64,000 bases of DNA from Ulota crispa (Eukaryota; Streptophyta; Bryopsida; Orthotrichales; Orthotrichaceae), in contig OY987242.1 in the NCBI GenBank assembly GCA_963920765.1, positions 22,778,002-22,842,001 of the forward strand, in the 5' to 3' direction. A program made the translations under genes and the position numbers. Below the pieces are notes generated by a model that did no database searches, had not been told where the DNA came from, and worked only from the letters and a program-made list of their open reading frames with translations. Shown piece after piece: positions 20,801 through 31,221 of this stretch (positions within the stretch are counted from its first letter, which is position 1; each line of letters starts with the position of its first letter).

Positions 20801-23293
20801 TTATTTATCAAGTTTTGAAATCTTATTTTCAAGTAGAGATAGAATAGTTGGTGAGAGTACCCTAAAAATCATGTTGACATTGTTTCTTACAATTGTTGGG
20901 TGTGGATGTCATTTTAATTTTTCTTAAAGATCTCAGGCCACTCCGACCATGAGCGAGCACTAAGAGAGTCCAAAATCCCTTATACAATTTTGAGGTGCAC
21001 TTGGTTCCATGAGAACATAACCTCACTATTGTCTCAATCCATCAATCATACGGGCCAATTCAAGAGTAGTGCTGGAGATGGATGTTGGACTAGTGTTTCA
21101 GTGGTGGACATTGGTGCAGTTGCTGTGGCGGTGCTAACCCAACCTGAGAAACACATCAACAAGGTTAGTACTTGATAGTGATGAGTTCTTACAAGCCCCT
21201 CACTTGATGTTTTTGACATTCCCCTATGAACATCACATTCACAATCAACACATGAGCACCCTTACACATTATTTGTCAAATAGAATTTAACTCCTTTTGA
21301 CACATGATCTTCAACTCATAACAATTGGGTAACAATGTTTGCAAAGTCACATCTATAATTGTTTACAAATATCTCAGCTCCATGTCTTAAGTCTTTATTA
21401 TTAAGAGTAGGGTATAATTCATTCTTTACACTTCTTTCTTATTGTATGTAAAATTGCTTGACTCTTTCCGAAAGGACACACTTTCTTCCTCCTTTTAAGT
21501 TATCCATTATCCTATTCACATTTGAATCTTCCACCATTTTCTACATAGTTGCTTCTATTTATTTTATCCTCATAAGCCTCAATCATGTAATTTCCTTCCA
21601 AAAGATGAAATTCAATTGGCTCAAGAACAATATGACAATTTTACAAATCAGTTTGACTCTTTCACAGTTTATCAATTTTGCTACTTGAAAACCCTTGCAA
21701 CGTTACAAACATGTCACGCTCATGTGTTCCATTGACGATAACTTAGTAGCATTCAATATCACCATTTCTTCGAATCACCAACTTATTTGCTTCATGGTAT
21801 TCGAATATCATTTGCCTATACTACCAAGTTTTCTATATTTAATATAATTTTATCTTATGTTTGTTTAGGGTTTAGGGCACTATTTTTCACATGACCAATG
21901 CATTTGTTTTCATGTGTTCAAATTTCAACTGACCATAAGGTAGCAGCATCCATAAGCGTTACAGTCCTTTGTGCGTGGCCTACTCTTGTAAATTCTCTAG
22001 AGATTGTATCAGTGATTTAGTGACTCACAAATATTTAAAAAATTAAGTATGGGTGACAAGTGACAACATGATGGTTATGGGTGACAAAGTGATGGTTATG
22101 GGTGATTAGCATGATGGTTTTGAGTGCTCCATTTCACTATTTAAAAACTCCTCAACTTAGTATTATGAGCATATGAGCACACTAAAGAGTTCACTAAACA
22201 TCTTTTTTAGCATCTTGATCCTACACACAACTATACAATTTCAATGATTTTGGACTTCAAAAAATCTTTGTGAACAAAAGCTTATTGCAATTGGAACTTT
22301 CAAATTGATGGCCAATATTTTTAGTTTCCTCTTCTTAACTTAACAATATTTAATTCAAAGTTTATCAAATGATTTTCTACCCCAAAACTCTTAGTCTCAG
22401 GCTTATGGGTGCTGCTACCTTAAGGTAGGTGCACCCATAAGTGCGGAAATAAGGGTTTTGGAGTAGGTAAAACAATTGGCTAACTTTGAAAAAAGTATTG
22501 TAAGTTAGGAAGTGGAAACCAAAAATATTGGCATCAATTTCAAGATTCCAATTGCAAGCGTTTCTTCACAAAGATTTTTCAAAGTCCAAAATCACTGAAA
22601 TTGTAAGAATCATGTGTAAAAGATGCTAAAAAACAAGGCTTCTTAGTTCTTAAATAGTGAGATGGGTATTCAAAAACATCATGCGAGTCACTTACAACCA
22701 TCACTTTGTCACCCATAACTATCACTTAATCACCCATAACCATCTGATTTAAATTGGTTAGTCCCTCACAATGTCAAGTAACGCCCATGGGGACATGACG
22801 GGGATAGGTGTGCCTACGTCAGAACCAAATTTTCTGTATTACCAAGTTTCCAAATTAGCAGATTCTTTATGTGCGCAGGTTTTAGGCTCCTAGGGTCTAG
22901 GGTCTTAGAGTTTTAGGGTTTAGGGTCTTAGAGTTTTAGGGTTTAGAGTTCAATAACCTTTGTGTACCGTCATTCTCGTGCATGCAGGTGTATCGTTTGG
23001 AAGCGGATGCGACCACGGAGGCTTTGCTGGCGGAGAAGATCAGCAAACTGACTGGCAAGAAGGTGACGCACGTCAACCTGACGTCAGAAGAATACCGGAC
23101 CATGGTGAAGGGATTTTTCCCTCCGGGACATGAAGCTAAGGCTAACGAACTCGCCAATTTGCTGGTGGAGCTAGACACCTTCAAACGGAACAACACTTTT
23201 AGTGAAGTTGGACCAGACTTGGAGCACATCTTGGGTCGCAAAGGCATCTCTATTGATGAATTTCTTGAACAGAACAAGCACGTTTTTGTTTAA
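17808..23293 (+). CDS. NmrA-like NAD(P)-binding protein, copy 2 (4 exons, 302 aa)
   Basis: Exons 17808-17964, 19141-19352, 20930-21163 and 22988-23293, with the same phases as copy 1 and no interruptions. The intron 1 donor is the consensus GTAAGT, while copies 1 and 3 have GTGATC. The protein differs from copy 1 at a modest number of sites: SRNGREAAKQLL in the nucleotide-binding loop, and lysine 138 in KIPYTILRCTWFHEN where copies 1 and 3 have glycine. Exon 4 differs from copy 1 at about 9 of 101 positions. Intron 1 contains a 0.27-kb tandem duplication and an Emigrant-like MITE. Intron 2 carries three repeats of the exon 2 donor region and a foldback element. This copy looks the most likely to be expressed, but that is inference. 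Confidence 0.82.
18241..18750. repeat. tandem duplication in intron 1 of copy 2
   Basis: Two units, offset about 269 bases (for example 18282 and 18551, TTGCCATGTCATCAT), each run through a GGGCAGTGTTTTGTACAGTA block. Copy 3 has a single unit (about 27785-28025) and copy 1 none. Confidence 0.75.
18917..19038. mobile_element. Emigrant-like MITE in intron 1 of copy 2
   Basis: Ends are CAATAGAACTCCTCTAAACT and TAGTTTAGAGGAGTTCTACT, next to TA. Same family as 16627-16790. Confidence 0.6.
19340..19840 (+). repeat. about 210-bp tandem repeat spanning the exon 2 donor of copy 2
   Basis: Three units contain a CACGAG or CAGGAG followed by GT: the real donor at 19353 and copies at 19566 (CACGAG/GTAAGG) and 19774 (CAGGAG/GTAGGA). 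The rest of each unit repeats the intron start, for example CCTAACGCACTAAAATTTGT. Copy 1 shows a partial version (GT at 8562 and 9067). Confidence 0.8.
19859..20178. mobile_element. foldback MITE, family A, copy in NmrA copy 2 intron 2
   Basis: Roughly 320-bp hairpin: left GTATGGATATCCTTGGTTTT and right CAAGGGTATGTATACAAATA with CTTCTTTCATGACC-type interior. Sisters at 26571-26873 and 42189-42515. It interrupts the third donor-region repeat. Confidence 0.65.
21938..22420. mobile_element. AAGGTAGG-family MITE, first of a back-to-back pair
   Basis: Ends are AGGTAGCAGCATCCATAAGC and GGCTTATGGGTGCTGCTACC plus T, with TA at each side. The next element starts immediately after the right TA. Confidence 0.7.
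22423..22817. mobile_element. AAGGTAGG-family MITE, second of the pair
   Basis: The left end AGGTAGGTGCACCCATAAGT is paired with a decayed right end GGGATAGGTGTGCCTACGT. It shares the TA 22421-22422 with the preceding element. Confidence 0.55.
22880..22950 (+). repeat. telomere-like tract before exon 4, copy 2
   Basis: TTTAGGGTCTTAGAGTTTTA-type units repeat several times about 40 bases before the acceptor of exon 4. Confidence 0.75.
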
Positions 23294-23537
23294 ACAGCCC
23301 GCTTTTTTGAGGTCAATAGTGTACATCGCTTTCATAGTAGCCATGATCAGACTTTGGGGGCAGGGGAGCTGAGAATTACCATGACTTATGCTGATGGAAG
23401 TAGCCGCAAATAAAGTGCAATAAAACTCACTCTTATTTTTTCACTTCATTGTACATGCCACTTATGTTCATGCAATTGGAATTCTCTCTAAGCACCCGAA
23501 CTCCACAATGGGTACTCACAATGAGATTATTTAGGTT

Positions 23538-23651
23538 CACTGCACTCCTATCAGCACATCCAGTGGTAAAATCAGTGTAATTACCACTTTGGAAAAGTAA
23601 AGTGGTAATTATGCTGATTTTACCACTTTTGGATGTGTTGATGGTAGTGTA
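23538..23651. repeat. short hairpin repeat, 3' flank of copy 2
   Basis: The left arm CAGCACATCCAGTGGTAAAA and right arm TTTTACCACTTTTGGATGTG form an imperfect stem of about 50 base pairs with a very short loop. No matching hairpin in the copy 1 flank. Confidence 0.7.
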
Positions 23652-23893
23652 GTAAACACATATAATCGTGGGTGTCTGTGCTTGCACTTAAATCAAGGAT
23701 TGAAATGTATCCAGTAAGTCATCACCACGTACTCACATGAGACAAATATTATGGTTAGGTTTTGAGCGATTGCTCAATCACTGCACGGTGTCGTTCTTGG
23801 ACTTGCTAGTTGGTACATGGCACTTGGAATATAACTAGGAGACTGAACGAGCTGCGTCTTCTTTCATTGTTCTTATGCGCACGTGCGATTGAG

Positions 23894-24094
23894 AACAGTG
23901 ACACTTGGATAAGGTCAATTATTGCAGGAGAAACATTTGCAAGAGATTTGGATAGTGTTAAGGTCCCACTCTCTTTTTGTGGGGTGTTCTATGCTTAGTT
24001 GAACGGGGTGTTTGTTTAACATCAATGCTTGGATATGGTCCAGCATTTTTTTCTTGCCCAAGCCATTGACCTTATCCAAACACCACTGTAGTCT
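23894..24094. mobile_element. foldback MITE between copy 2 and the GPDH fragment
   Basis: Ends AGTGACACTTGGATAAGGTC and GACCTTATCCAAACACCACT are complementary. Copy 3 DNA at about 35385-35392 is uninterrupted at this point. The superfamily is not clear. Confidence 0.55.
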
Positions 24095-24314
24095 AGAATA
24101 TCATAAGCCTTTTTGAGATTGATGTCTAATGTTGTTGGTACCCACTAGCATGCACAACACGTGACCTATACGAGGATGTGTTGTGTTTGCTTATAGGAAT
24201 GGGAGCTTTTCATTGACTAATTGTAATAGCAAAGGGATCACTTGGGTTTTGGCCAAAAAATACGTGTTTGTGTGTAGTATCTATGGAGTGCCTTGTCTGT
24301 ATACAACTTGATGT

Positions 24315-24523
24315 TTAACCCCTAAACGTCTTAGCGTGTCGCTGCAACCACTACAGTACAAGATGTTTTTCTTGTATTTGAAATAGATTCACACCTTTAC
24401 TATAGTTGAGATCAACAAAGATATTGAAACATAGATAAAAATTATTCTAGTGAGCTACTTGAGATCCCAAATTAAAACTTCTTATTGATAGCAATGCCAA
24501 TTATATGGTCATTTAAGGGTTAA
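24315..24523. mobile_element. TTAA-flanked MITE upstream of the GPDH fragment
   Basis: Ends are TTAACCCCTAAACG and ATTTAAGGGTTAA, 209 bp. The paralogous place near 35945 (TTGATGTTTCTGAGCAGTGG) lacks it. Confidence 0.65.
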
Positions 24524-25267
24524 GAGCAGTGGTCAAGTTTCGAAAGTTTTCAAAAGTAGTATTCAAAAGTAGTAGTACCAGAGAGTGGAAAAGTAAGACG
24601 AATCACGCACTCGCACGCACAGAAGCGTCGTTGTTTACAGGTAAATTCTCATTGTACTCACCAAGATTGCAGCCATTCCGTGGCTGTCTTCAATTGCCGC
24701 ATGCATTTGGGCAAAACGCAGTATTAACTTTGTCTTCGTTCAACAGTTTCATGATTTCGACAATAAACGAGCTAAGCTTTATACTCGAGTTTCTTACTAT
24801 CTTCTGATCTATGTGATTAAGGTTTTATTGATATCAATTGAAGGGTTTCCAGACCACAACATCCGCAATCTTCTTTCGTGCAATTCAGAATTTACAATGA
24901 ACCGAAAAACAGCACAGGAAACTCTCGAGTATGTATGATTATACAGAATTGGAGCATTCACGAAGAAATGTACCAGATGTTCTCTTCAGATGCTCCACCG
25001 ACAAAGCATCCGAAGTACTCACCATGCTGTTCCTGAATAGCCAAAAAAATACATTCTCACCTCCCTCCCAACCAAATTGAGCTCGATCAAATGCAACCCT
25101 AAAACGAATGTGAGTTTCCTTTGATATGAGCTCTTCCCCAACTCAAGCTCACCTTGACAGAATCGAACCATCAAGTCAATCTGCTGCACTAAACCCAAAC
25201 CCTAAACTCTAAATACCTTCCACATAACGCATCGGATCCCACGGAGAGCAAATCTTTCATCTCGATC

Positions 25268-25345
25268 TTAACCCCTATATGCCCACGACACCAGAATATG
25301 GTGTTTTTACACTACAATCCAGCATCGTGGGCATTTAGGGGTTAA
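25268..25345. mobile_element. 78-bp TTAA-flanked MITE in the GPDH fragment leader
   Basis: TTAACCCCTATATGCCCACG faces CGTGGGCATTTAGGGGTTAA. The paralogous leader near 36280 reads CTCGATCCAAACTCGGTGCC without it, showing the empty site. Very small for a MITE. Confidence 0.75.
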
Positions 25346-25397
25346 CTAGGTGCCGTTCTCTCTCTCAGTGTTCATCGTTGTCGCCGATCCATTCGTC

Positions 25398-26441
25398 ATG
25401 AGGGTACTCTCAGGTTTCATTTTGGCGCAGTATCTCAAGCGTTGTGGCATAGCCGGGGTTGGGCAAGACGGATTTAAGCATGAGCTTCCAGGCTTCAGAG
25501 CGCTGCAGTTTTTTGTGGATGCAGCAGGTATGAATGGCTCTTATGGTAAATTACTTCAGGGTTTAAGGAGGGAGAGTACTACAGTAGTACTGTTGTATTA
25601 ACTTAATAGTAATGTTCATTCCAGTACTGCAGCCGCCTGCTTAGACCTCGGGTTAAAATTAAAATCTCGTTCTTTATCCCTTTTAGACTATGCAATTCCG
25701 AATCTTCAGTTTTCTGCTATAATAACATTCCATCTAGATAACCTTGGTATCTCCGCCAAGGGAAAATGAAACCCAGATGTCTGTTATGCACAGGTTTTGA
25801 GCTACTCGGCCATCTCTGGCAGTTTTTCTTGACGTTTGCTGCACAATTCGTTTCAAAATCCGATGCTAAGAGAAGTTCAGTTGCTGATTTATTGGTGTAT
25901 TTTTTTTAGATCCAGTTATTGGAAATCGGTGGTAAGGCTCTTAGTCGGCATGTTTTGTGCATGACGCAATATTCGTTAATTTGGGACTAAATGCCCATTT
26001 TGGGATTAAACTAGGTTTATCCCCTAAAGGACCACAGGGATGATTTTCGTCCCCGGTGCATACACGGGGACCGTGTATCCACGGTGATCTCGCAGCCTTT
26101 AAGGGTAAAGGTAATCACCTTTTTTTGGTACATGTGAGAGAAGTTTGCAAGGGACAAAATCTTAGTGGCTCAGACTAAATCTGATACTTTTGAATTTGAC
26201 ATTTAAACGATTTAAGGTAACTTTTTGGGTTTAAGGTGAAGTGTAATTTGGGAAAGTGCAATTTGGGAATCGCGTTTTCCCAATTTAACAAATATGGCAT
26301 TGCATGTGATTTGCTTGCCTGGCAGTAAAATGAATTTGCCTCAACAGTGAGCCAGTTCTTCAGCGTTTTTTCTCTTTTTTTGCTAAAGTGCTAGAGTGCA
26401 AGGTTTATACACTAATCTATAATGCTTGTGGAGTCTAAGGT
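25398..26441 (+). pseudogene. GPDH 5' fragment: exon 1 and intron 1 only
   Basis: ATG at 25398 opens a 130-base exon (25398-25527) encoding a 43-residue leader, followed by a GTATGAATGG donor. This region, its leader and intron 1 are homologous to 35930-37025 at the full GPDH locus. Homology stops near 26441, within about 40 bases of where exon 2 should begin, and the sequence continues as the upstream region of NmrA copy 3. No GPDH catalytic exon follows, so this is a truncated by-product of tandem duplication. It keeps its promoter-side DNA and a CT tract, so a transcript is conceivable. Compared with the full locus it carries CGIAGVGQDGFKH where the other has YGVAKVGRHGIKH. Confidence 0.75.
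25966..26300. mobile_element. foldback element in GPDH fragment intron 1
   Basis: Ends are CAATATTCGTTAATTTGGGA and TTCCCAATTTAACAAATAT, similar to the element at 28264-28516. It contains a decayed TTAA-type MITE (TTATCCCCTAAAGGACC at 26016 and GCCTTTAAGGGTAAA near 26105). Confidence 0.5.
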
Positions 26442-26570
26442 GCTTTTACTTCGGCACTCCGTGCGAGCTGCCAATTGGCGCTCCACACTTCTGTTACTTC
26501 TCGCGGCCATCGCTCTAGATATAATGTGGGACGCTTCACCGACTTTCTCAAATTGTCTCTGTTTTTTTAC

Positions 26571-26873
26571 GGGAAAATTTCATGGATACCCCTGAAGTAT
26601 ACCCCTGCTTTTTCAGAAATTGCACAAATATCCTTGGACCAAACTTTTCAAGCGTTTGTTTTGTTGTGTATGCCACTTGTCTTCTTCCTTTGTCTGCAAG
26701 TTGCTTCTTTTTTGTTTCATTACATTCCCTTCTTCAACATTAATTATAACTCAAGAAACTACAAGCACAACAAATAAGTGCCTAAAGCTTATGGTCCAAG
26801 GTATGTGTGTAATTTCTGAAAAAGCAAGGGTATATAAATATTGCAAACTTCAGGGGTATCCATGAAACTTTAC
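26571..26873. mobile_element. foldback MITE, family A, upstream of NmrA copy 3
   Basis: Ends ATTTCATGGATACCCCTGAA and GGGGTATCCATGAAACTTTA pair. The flanking DNA TCAAATT(C)GTCTCTGTTTT is present on both sides, about 24 bases, while copy 1 has one version near 4715. Confidence 0.65.
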
Positions 26874-28027
26874 CTTTTCTCAAATTCGTCTCTGTTTTTT
26901 TATTCATTCAGTGATGATAAAGGAGCACCTTCGCTCTCGACTGGGCAACCTCTTTCGAAGCAACATCAACATTAAGTTGGCATTTGTACTCAGAACATTT
27001 AAATCTAGCAAGTGTTGCACTTCAGTTGGCAGTACTAGCATAACTCAAAAGCAGACAGTAGATTCGTCACAGCACTACTTCAGCAGCATCAATTTCTTCC
27101 GAATCAAACTGCACTGCTAGATCTAGTACTGTAGGTCACCAGTCACCTCGTTACTAGCAATGTTTTGACGTTCAGCGACTTGTCTAGAATCTAGACAACT
27201 CTTATCTCGTTGTCGAGCACCTCGCTTTTAGTCTACAACTTGCCTGCAGAATATACCCTCGGCTTGCTAAGCTTTTAAAAGGCACTGGACTTTGAGCCAC
27301 TTTTATTACCACCCTTGCAATTCAAGCCAGGTCAGGGGACATTCAGATTTGCTAGCGAGAAGCTTTATTTCACTTTTATCTTAAGGGTCTGGAGCTATGG
27401 CGTCGAAGCCAGTGATCCTGGTGGCGACAGCGACGAGCCAGAATGGCAGCAAGGCTGCGAAGCAGTTGCTGGAGTCCCCAACTGCAGGGCAGTACACAGT
27501 GCGATTAGGAGCACGCACTCCCAGCAAGCTCGATCCTTCTCTCACGGCCAATGGTGATCTTTCTCTCAAACACCTGCTCTGGTTTCACATCAAACTTTTG
27601 TTAATTTCCCTCCGTCAGTGTCAGGAATTCTTCACATTTTCCTTGTGAGCGGTTAAACATTTCTGACTATTTAGAGCACAAGGAATGATTATGCAAATCC
27701 CTACAAGAAAATTGACAAGAGTTTGCTGTGTTTTTACAAACATTCCCTCCGGGATTCAGGGCAAATTTAGACCGGTTTAGACATGATACTTTGTCCAATG
27801 TTTTGTCCACCTTCATTTGTTGGGAAATTGCCATGTCATCATTTGATTTTGCCTGTCTAGTGGTAGGTTTCACACAAGGAATTGGACATCTAGTGAAATT
27901 TTAGTTTTGTTCCCACCTGACAAGATTTTATCTTTACCTCACATGAAGTGAGAGGCAGTGTTGTGTTTTGTACAATGGACAAGATTTTGGGATCACTTTT
28001 GGAGGTGACCACAAATCTTGTCCACTA

Positions 28028-28165
28028 AGGTAGACATACCCATTCATGACCTCTTTGCAATTCCAACCCCTATGTACCTAGGGTGCTCATTTTGAAACTT
28101 AAATGAACACCCTAGGTACAAAGAGGTCAGAATTGCTAGAGGGTCGGGAATGGGTATGCCTATCC
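28028..28165. mobile_element. small AAGGTAGG-family hairpin MITE in intron 1 of copy 3
   Basis: Ends AGGTAGACATACCCATTC and GAATGGGTATGCCTATCC flanked by TA; inner arms GTACCTAGGGTG and complement give a nearly complete hairpin of 138 bp. Confidence 0.7.
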
Positions 28166-28263
28166 TACAAGTGAACTCTTCAATTTTGACAAGAGTGGGT
28201 GATGACATGACGTTATCACATATTGACTGTCTACTTCTTTGTAAAAGATCCAGTAAACAAAAC

Positions 28264-28516
28264 AACACAATATTCATTAATTTGGGAAATGGCAGTTCCC
28301 AAATTGTATGTCTCCTTAATCTAAAACTCTCATCTTAATCTTGTTTGGCACACCTATGAGAAAACAATTGATACTTTATAGATACTTTACAGATGACAAA
28401 TGTCTAGATTTGAATTAGTCATGAAAGAAGTGAAAATAAAATGAGTGTGGCATGAAATGAAAATGTGGCCAAAAGTCCCAAAATATGCTGGAATTCCCAA
28501 ATTAATAAATATTGTG
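28264..28516. mobile_element. foldback element in intron 1 of copy 3
   Basis: AACACAATATTCATTAATTT faces AAATTAATAAATATTGTGTT. Copy 2 intron 1 is continuous here (CAAAACCCTCCCACTGAG near 18845). AAAC flanks both ends. Confidence 0.6.
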
Positions 28517-28983
28517 TTAAACCCTCCCACTCACCAATGAAAAGTTCCTAAATCTTGTCCACTTCCCAGTCTGAACTGGCCCTTTACACGTCCGGCAGTT
28601 CTGTATTACCGGTATTGCAGTTTTTGGTGCTCTGTGTTTCTCTTGATGCTTTGTTTTTTTTTGGACGATTGTGGGGTTGTGTGGATGTCTCATTTCTTGT
28701 CCCATTTTTTGTGATCCTCAGGAGGTGAGCTTGTGCATCTTGACGACTCCCTGGAATCTGCTGTTGCAGCTTTTGCTGGCGCCACTGCGGCGTACATTAT
28801 CATGCCCGGGAGCTTGAGCGAGGGCGAGAAGGCTCTGTTTGACAAATACTTGCAAGCAGCCAAACAGGCCACACCAAGCACATCGTCTACGTGTCCGGCA
28901 TGTCTGTGGGGCTGCCCGATCTGCCCGAGGAGGTAGGGCCACCCATTCCCGTGACTTTCATTGGTTTCCATTTCCCATCACTA

Positions 28984-29365
28984 AGGTAGAAATATTGAAA
29001 TACCATAAACCGTTAAAAGAAGTCATTTAACCTGTAAGATATAGGGAATTTTTTGAGAAATTGAGCTCAATCTGTGCAAAAACACAAAAACAAGGATAAG
29101 GAAGAATGCAAAAAATAAATAAATAAATTCTCAAGAATGAGTATTTTATGCAAAATAAATGTGGATTCTTCATTTGGACCTATTCTTGTTTCATAGGTTC
29201 ACCTAAAAACAACGACCTTTAGAATTTTGTTTTGAAACAAGTGTGAATCAATCAAACGTGAAGAAATAGTATCTTTTCATAATCTTTTTTGAAGCAACTA
29301 TTGTTGATTTCAAAACAACCTATTTTGCCATTATTGGGGAGTAACGGTTTATGGAATTCCTACCT
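28984..29365. mobile_element. AAGGTAGG-family MITE in intron 2 of copy 3
   Basis: Left AGGTAGAAATATTG with ATACCATAAACCG, right CGGTTTATGGAATTCCTACC plus T, flanked by TA. The empty site is TA 19395-19396 in copy 2 (CCATCACTAGAATGGAC). Confidence 0.75.
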
Positions 29366-31221
29366 TAGAATGCACATGGATTTCTTAGAAATCTTAACGC
29401 ACTAAAATTTGTATTATATGGATACCGGGTGAAGGTGTTGTGAATTGTTGAAGTTAGGGTCTCTCTAATGACGCCCAAACAAAGAATAAATAAAGAAACT
29501 TCTACCATTAGATTAATTGTAGAATATTCTAGTATGTGGATGTTGCAAGAAGACGTTGTGAATTGTTGAAGTTAGAGGATCTTTAAGTGTGTTAAGAAAT
29601 GCTTTAAACATCAACTTTTTTTTATTGAGTTTTAACTATAGGATATTTGTTTACTCTAGTTGTGCAATTCACGACAAAATGTCTAATTGATTGGAAGTCT
29701 CTTGGTATGTATAGGTCAAGAGGTAGGTCAATGTTGTTATTGATAACTTACTACAGGAAAACTCAAGGATAAGAAGGTTTTGTTTGTCTTACTAAAAATT
29801 ATGTTGTTTGGAAGGACAATGAGAAATTGAATGTGGATCCAAACATGAAATGCATGCTTTTTCATTCATAATTTGGAAATTTTAGGGCTTTTCTTGTTTT
29901 GATACAAATATTCTATGAAGTCCTAGTTGATAGGCCTTGGCTATGTTTTAATTGTTTTTTAGTTTATGATTGTAATAGAATCTTATATTAGTGTCTCCTA
30001 ATTATATCTAAAAGATGTAACCTATATATTTGACTTGTTATTTAAATTCATTAGTTAATGAAAATTGCATGCTATTTTTTATCATAAACAAATGTTGCTT
30101 TGTATGTGTATTTGTGAAAAACTTGTTCATTAAATTTTGAGATCTTGTTTCTAGGAATAGGTACAATTATAGTTGGTGAGAGTGTCTTAAAAACTATATT
30201 GACAATGTTTCTTACAAGTGTTATGTTTGAATGACACTTGAGTTTTCCTTGAAGTTTGCAAGCCATGCAGACCATGAGCGAGCATTAAAAAAGTGTGGAA
30301 TCCCCTACACAATTTTGAGGTGTACTTGGTTCCATGAGAACATAACCTCACAAGTGGCCCAATCTATCAATAGCACGAGTCAATTCAAGATTAGTGCTAG
30401 AGATGGGCTTTGGACTAGCTTGTCAGTGACAGATATTGCTGCAGCTGCTGTGGTGGTGCTAACCCAACCTGAGAAACACATCAACAAGGTTAGTACTTGA
30501 TAGTGATGAATTCTCACAAGTTCCTCTCTTAATTGAATGTGTGAAGTCTTCATTCTTGAGATTAGAGTACAACTTAGTCTCTAAACCACTCTTTCACTAT
30601 ATGGAAACTCATCTAACTTTTTCTACAACATATTTTCTTCCTCCTTGAAGTTATATGTTCTCTTGTTAACATTTGATTTTTTTACTATCTTTTGTTTTGT
30701 GCCATATATTAATTTTATCCTTACAAGGCTAAAATCATGTAATTTCCTTCTTAAAAGATGGTTTTCTAATTGGTCCAAAAACAATATGATAATTCTACAA
30801 GACACTTCAACTCTTTCCATAACTAAGAATCTTGCTTGGTTCCATTTACTTTAGAACCATGAAAACACTACAAACATGTTGCGCCAATGTAATCTATCGA
30901 GAATACAAATACTCAATATCACCATTTTTTGAATTTGCCAATTTATTTGTCTCATATAGTTCAAATTTCAATTGTCTGTAATACCAAGTCATCTATATTA
31001 TCAGTTTTTCATGTTATCAAGATCTTTTTATGTGTTGATTTTAGGGTTTAGGGCACCATTTCTTCAAATGAAGAATTTATTTAATTAATGTATTCAAATC
31101 TTAATCATTTGTAATACCAAATTTTTTATATTACCAATTTTATCAACTAGCAGTTTTTTTTGTACAAGTAGGTTTTGAGTTTTAGGGTTTGGGATTGTAA
31201 GATTCAAGGGTTTGGAGTTTA

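Noticed and set aside
24529..24807. 92-codon frame upstream of the GPDH fragment
   Set aside because: Not kept in the paralogous region near 35950, and no motif or splice context; probably leader or promoter DNA.
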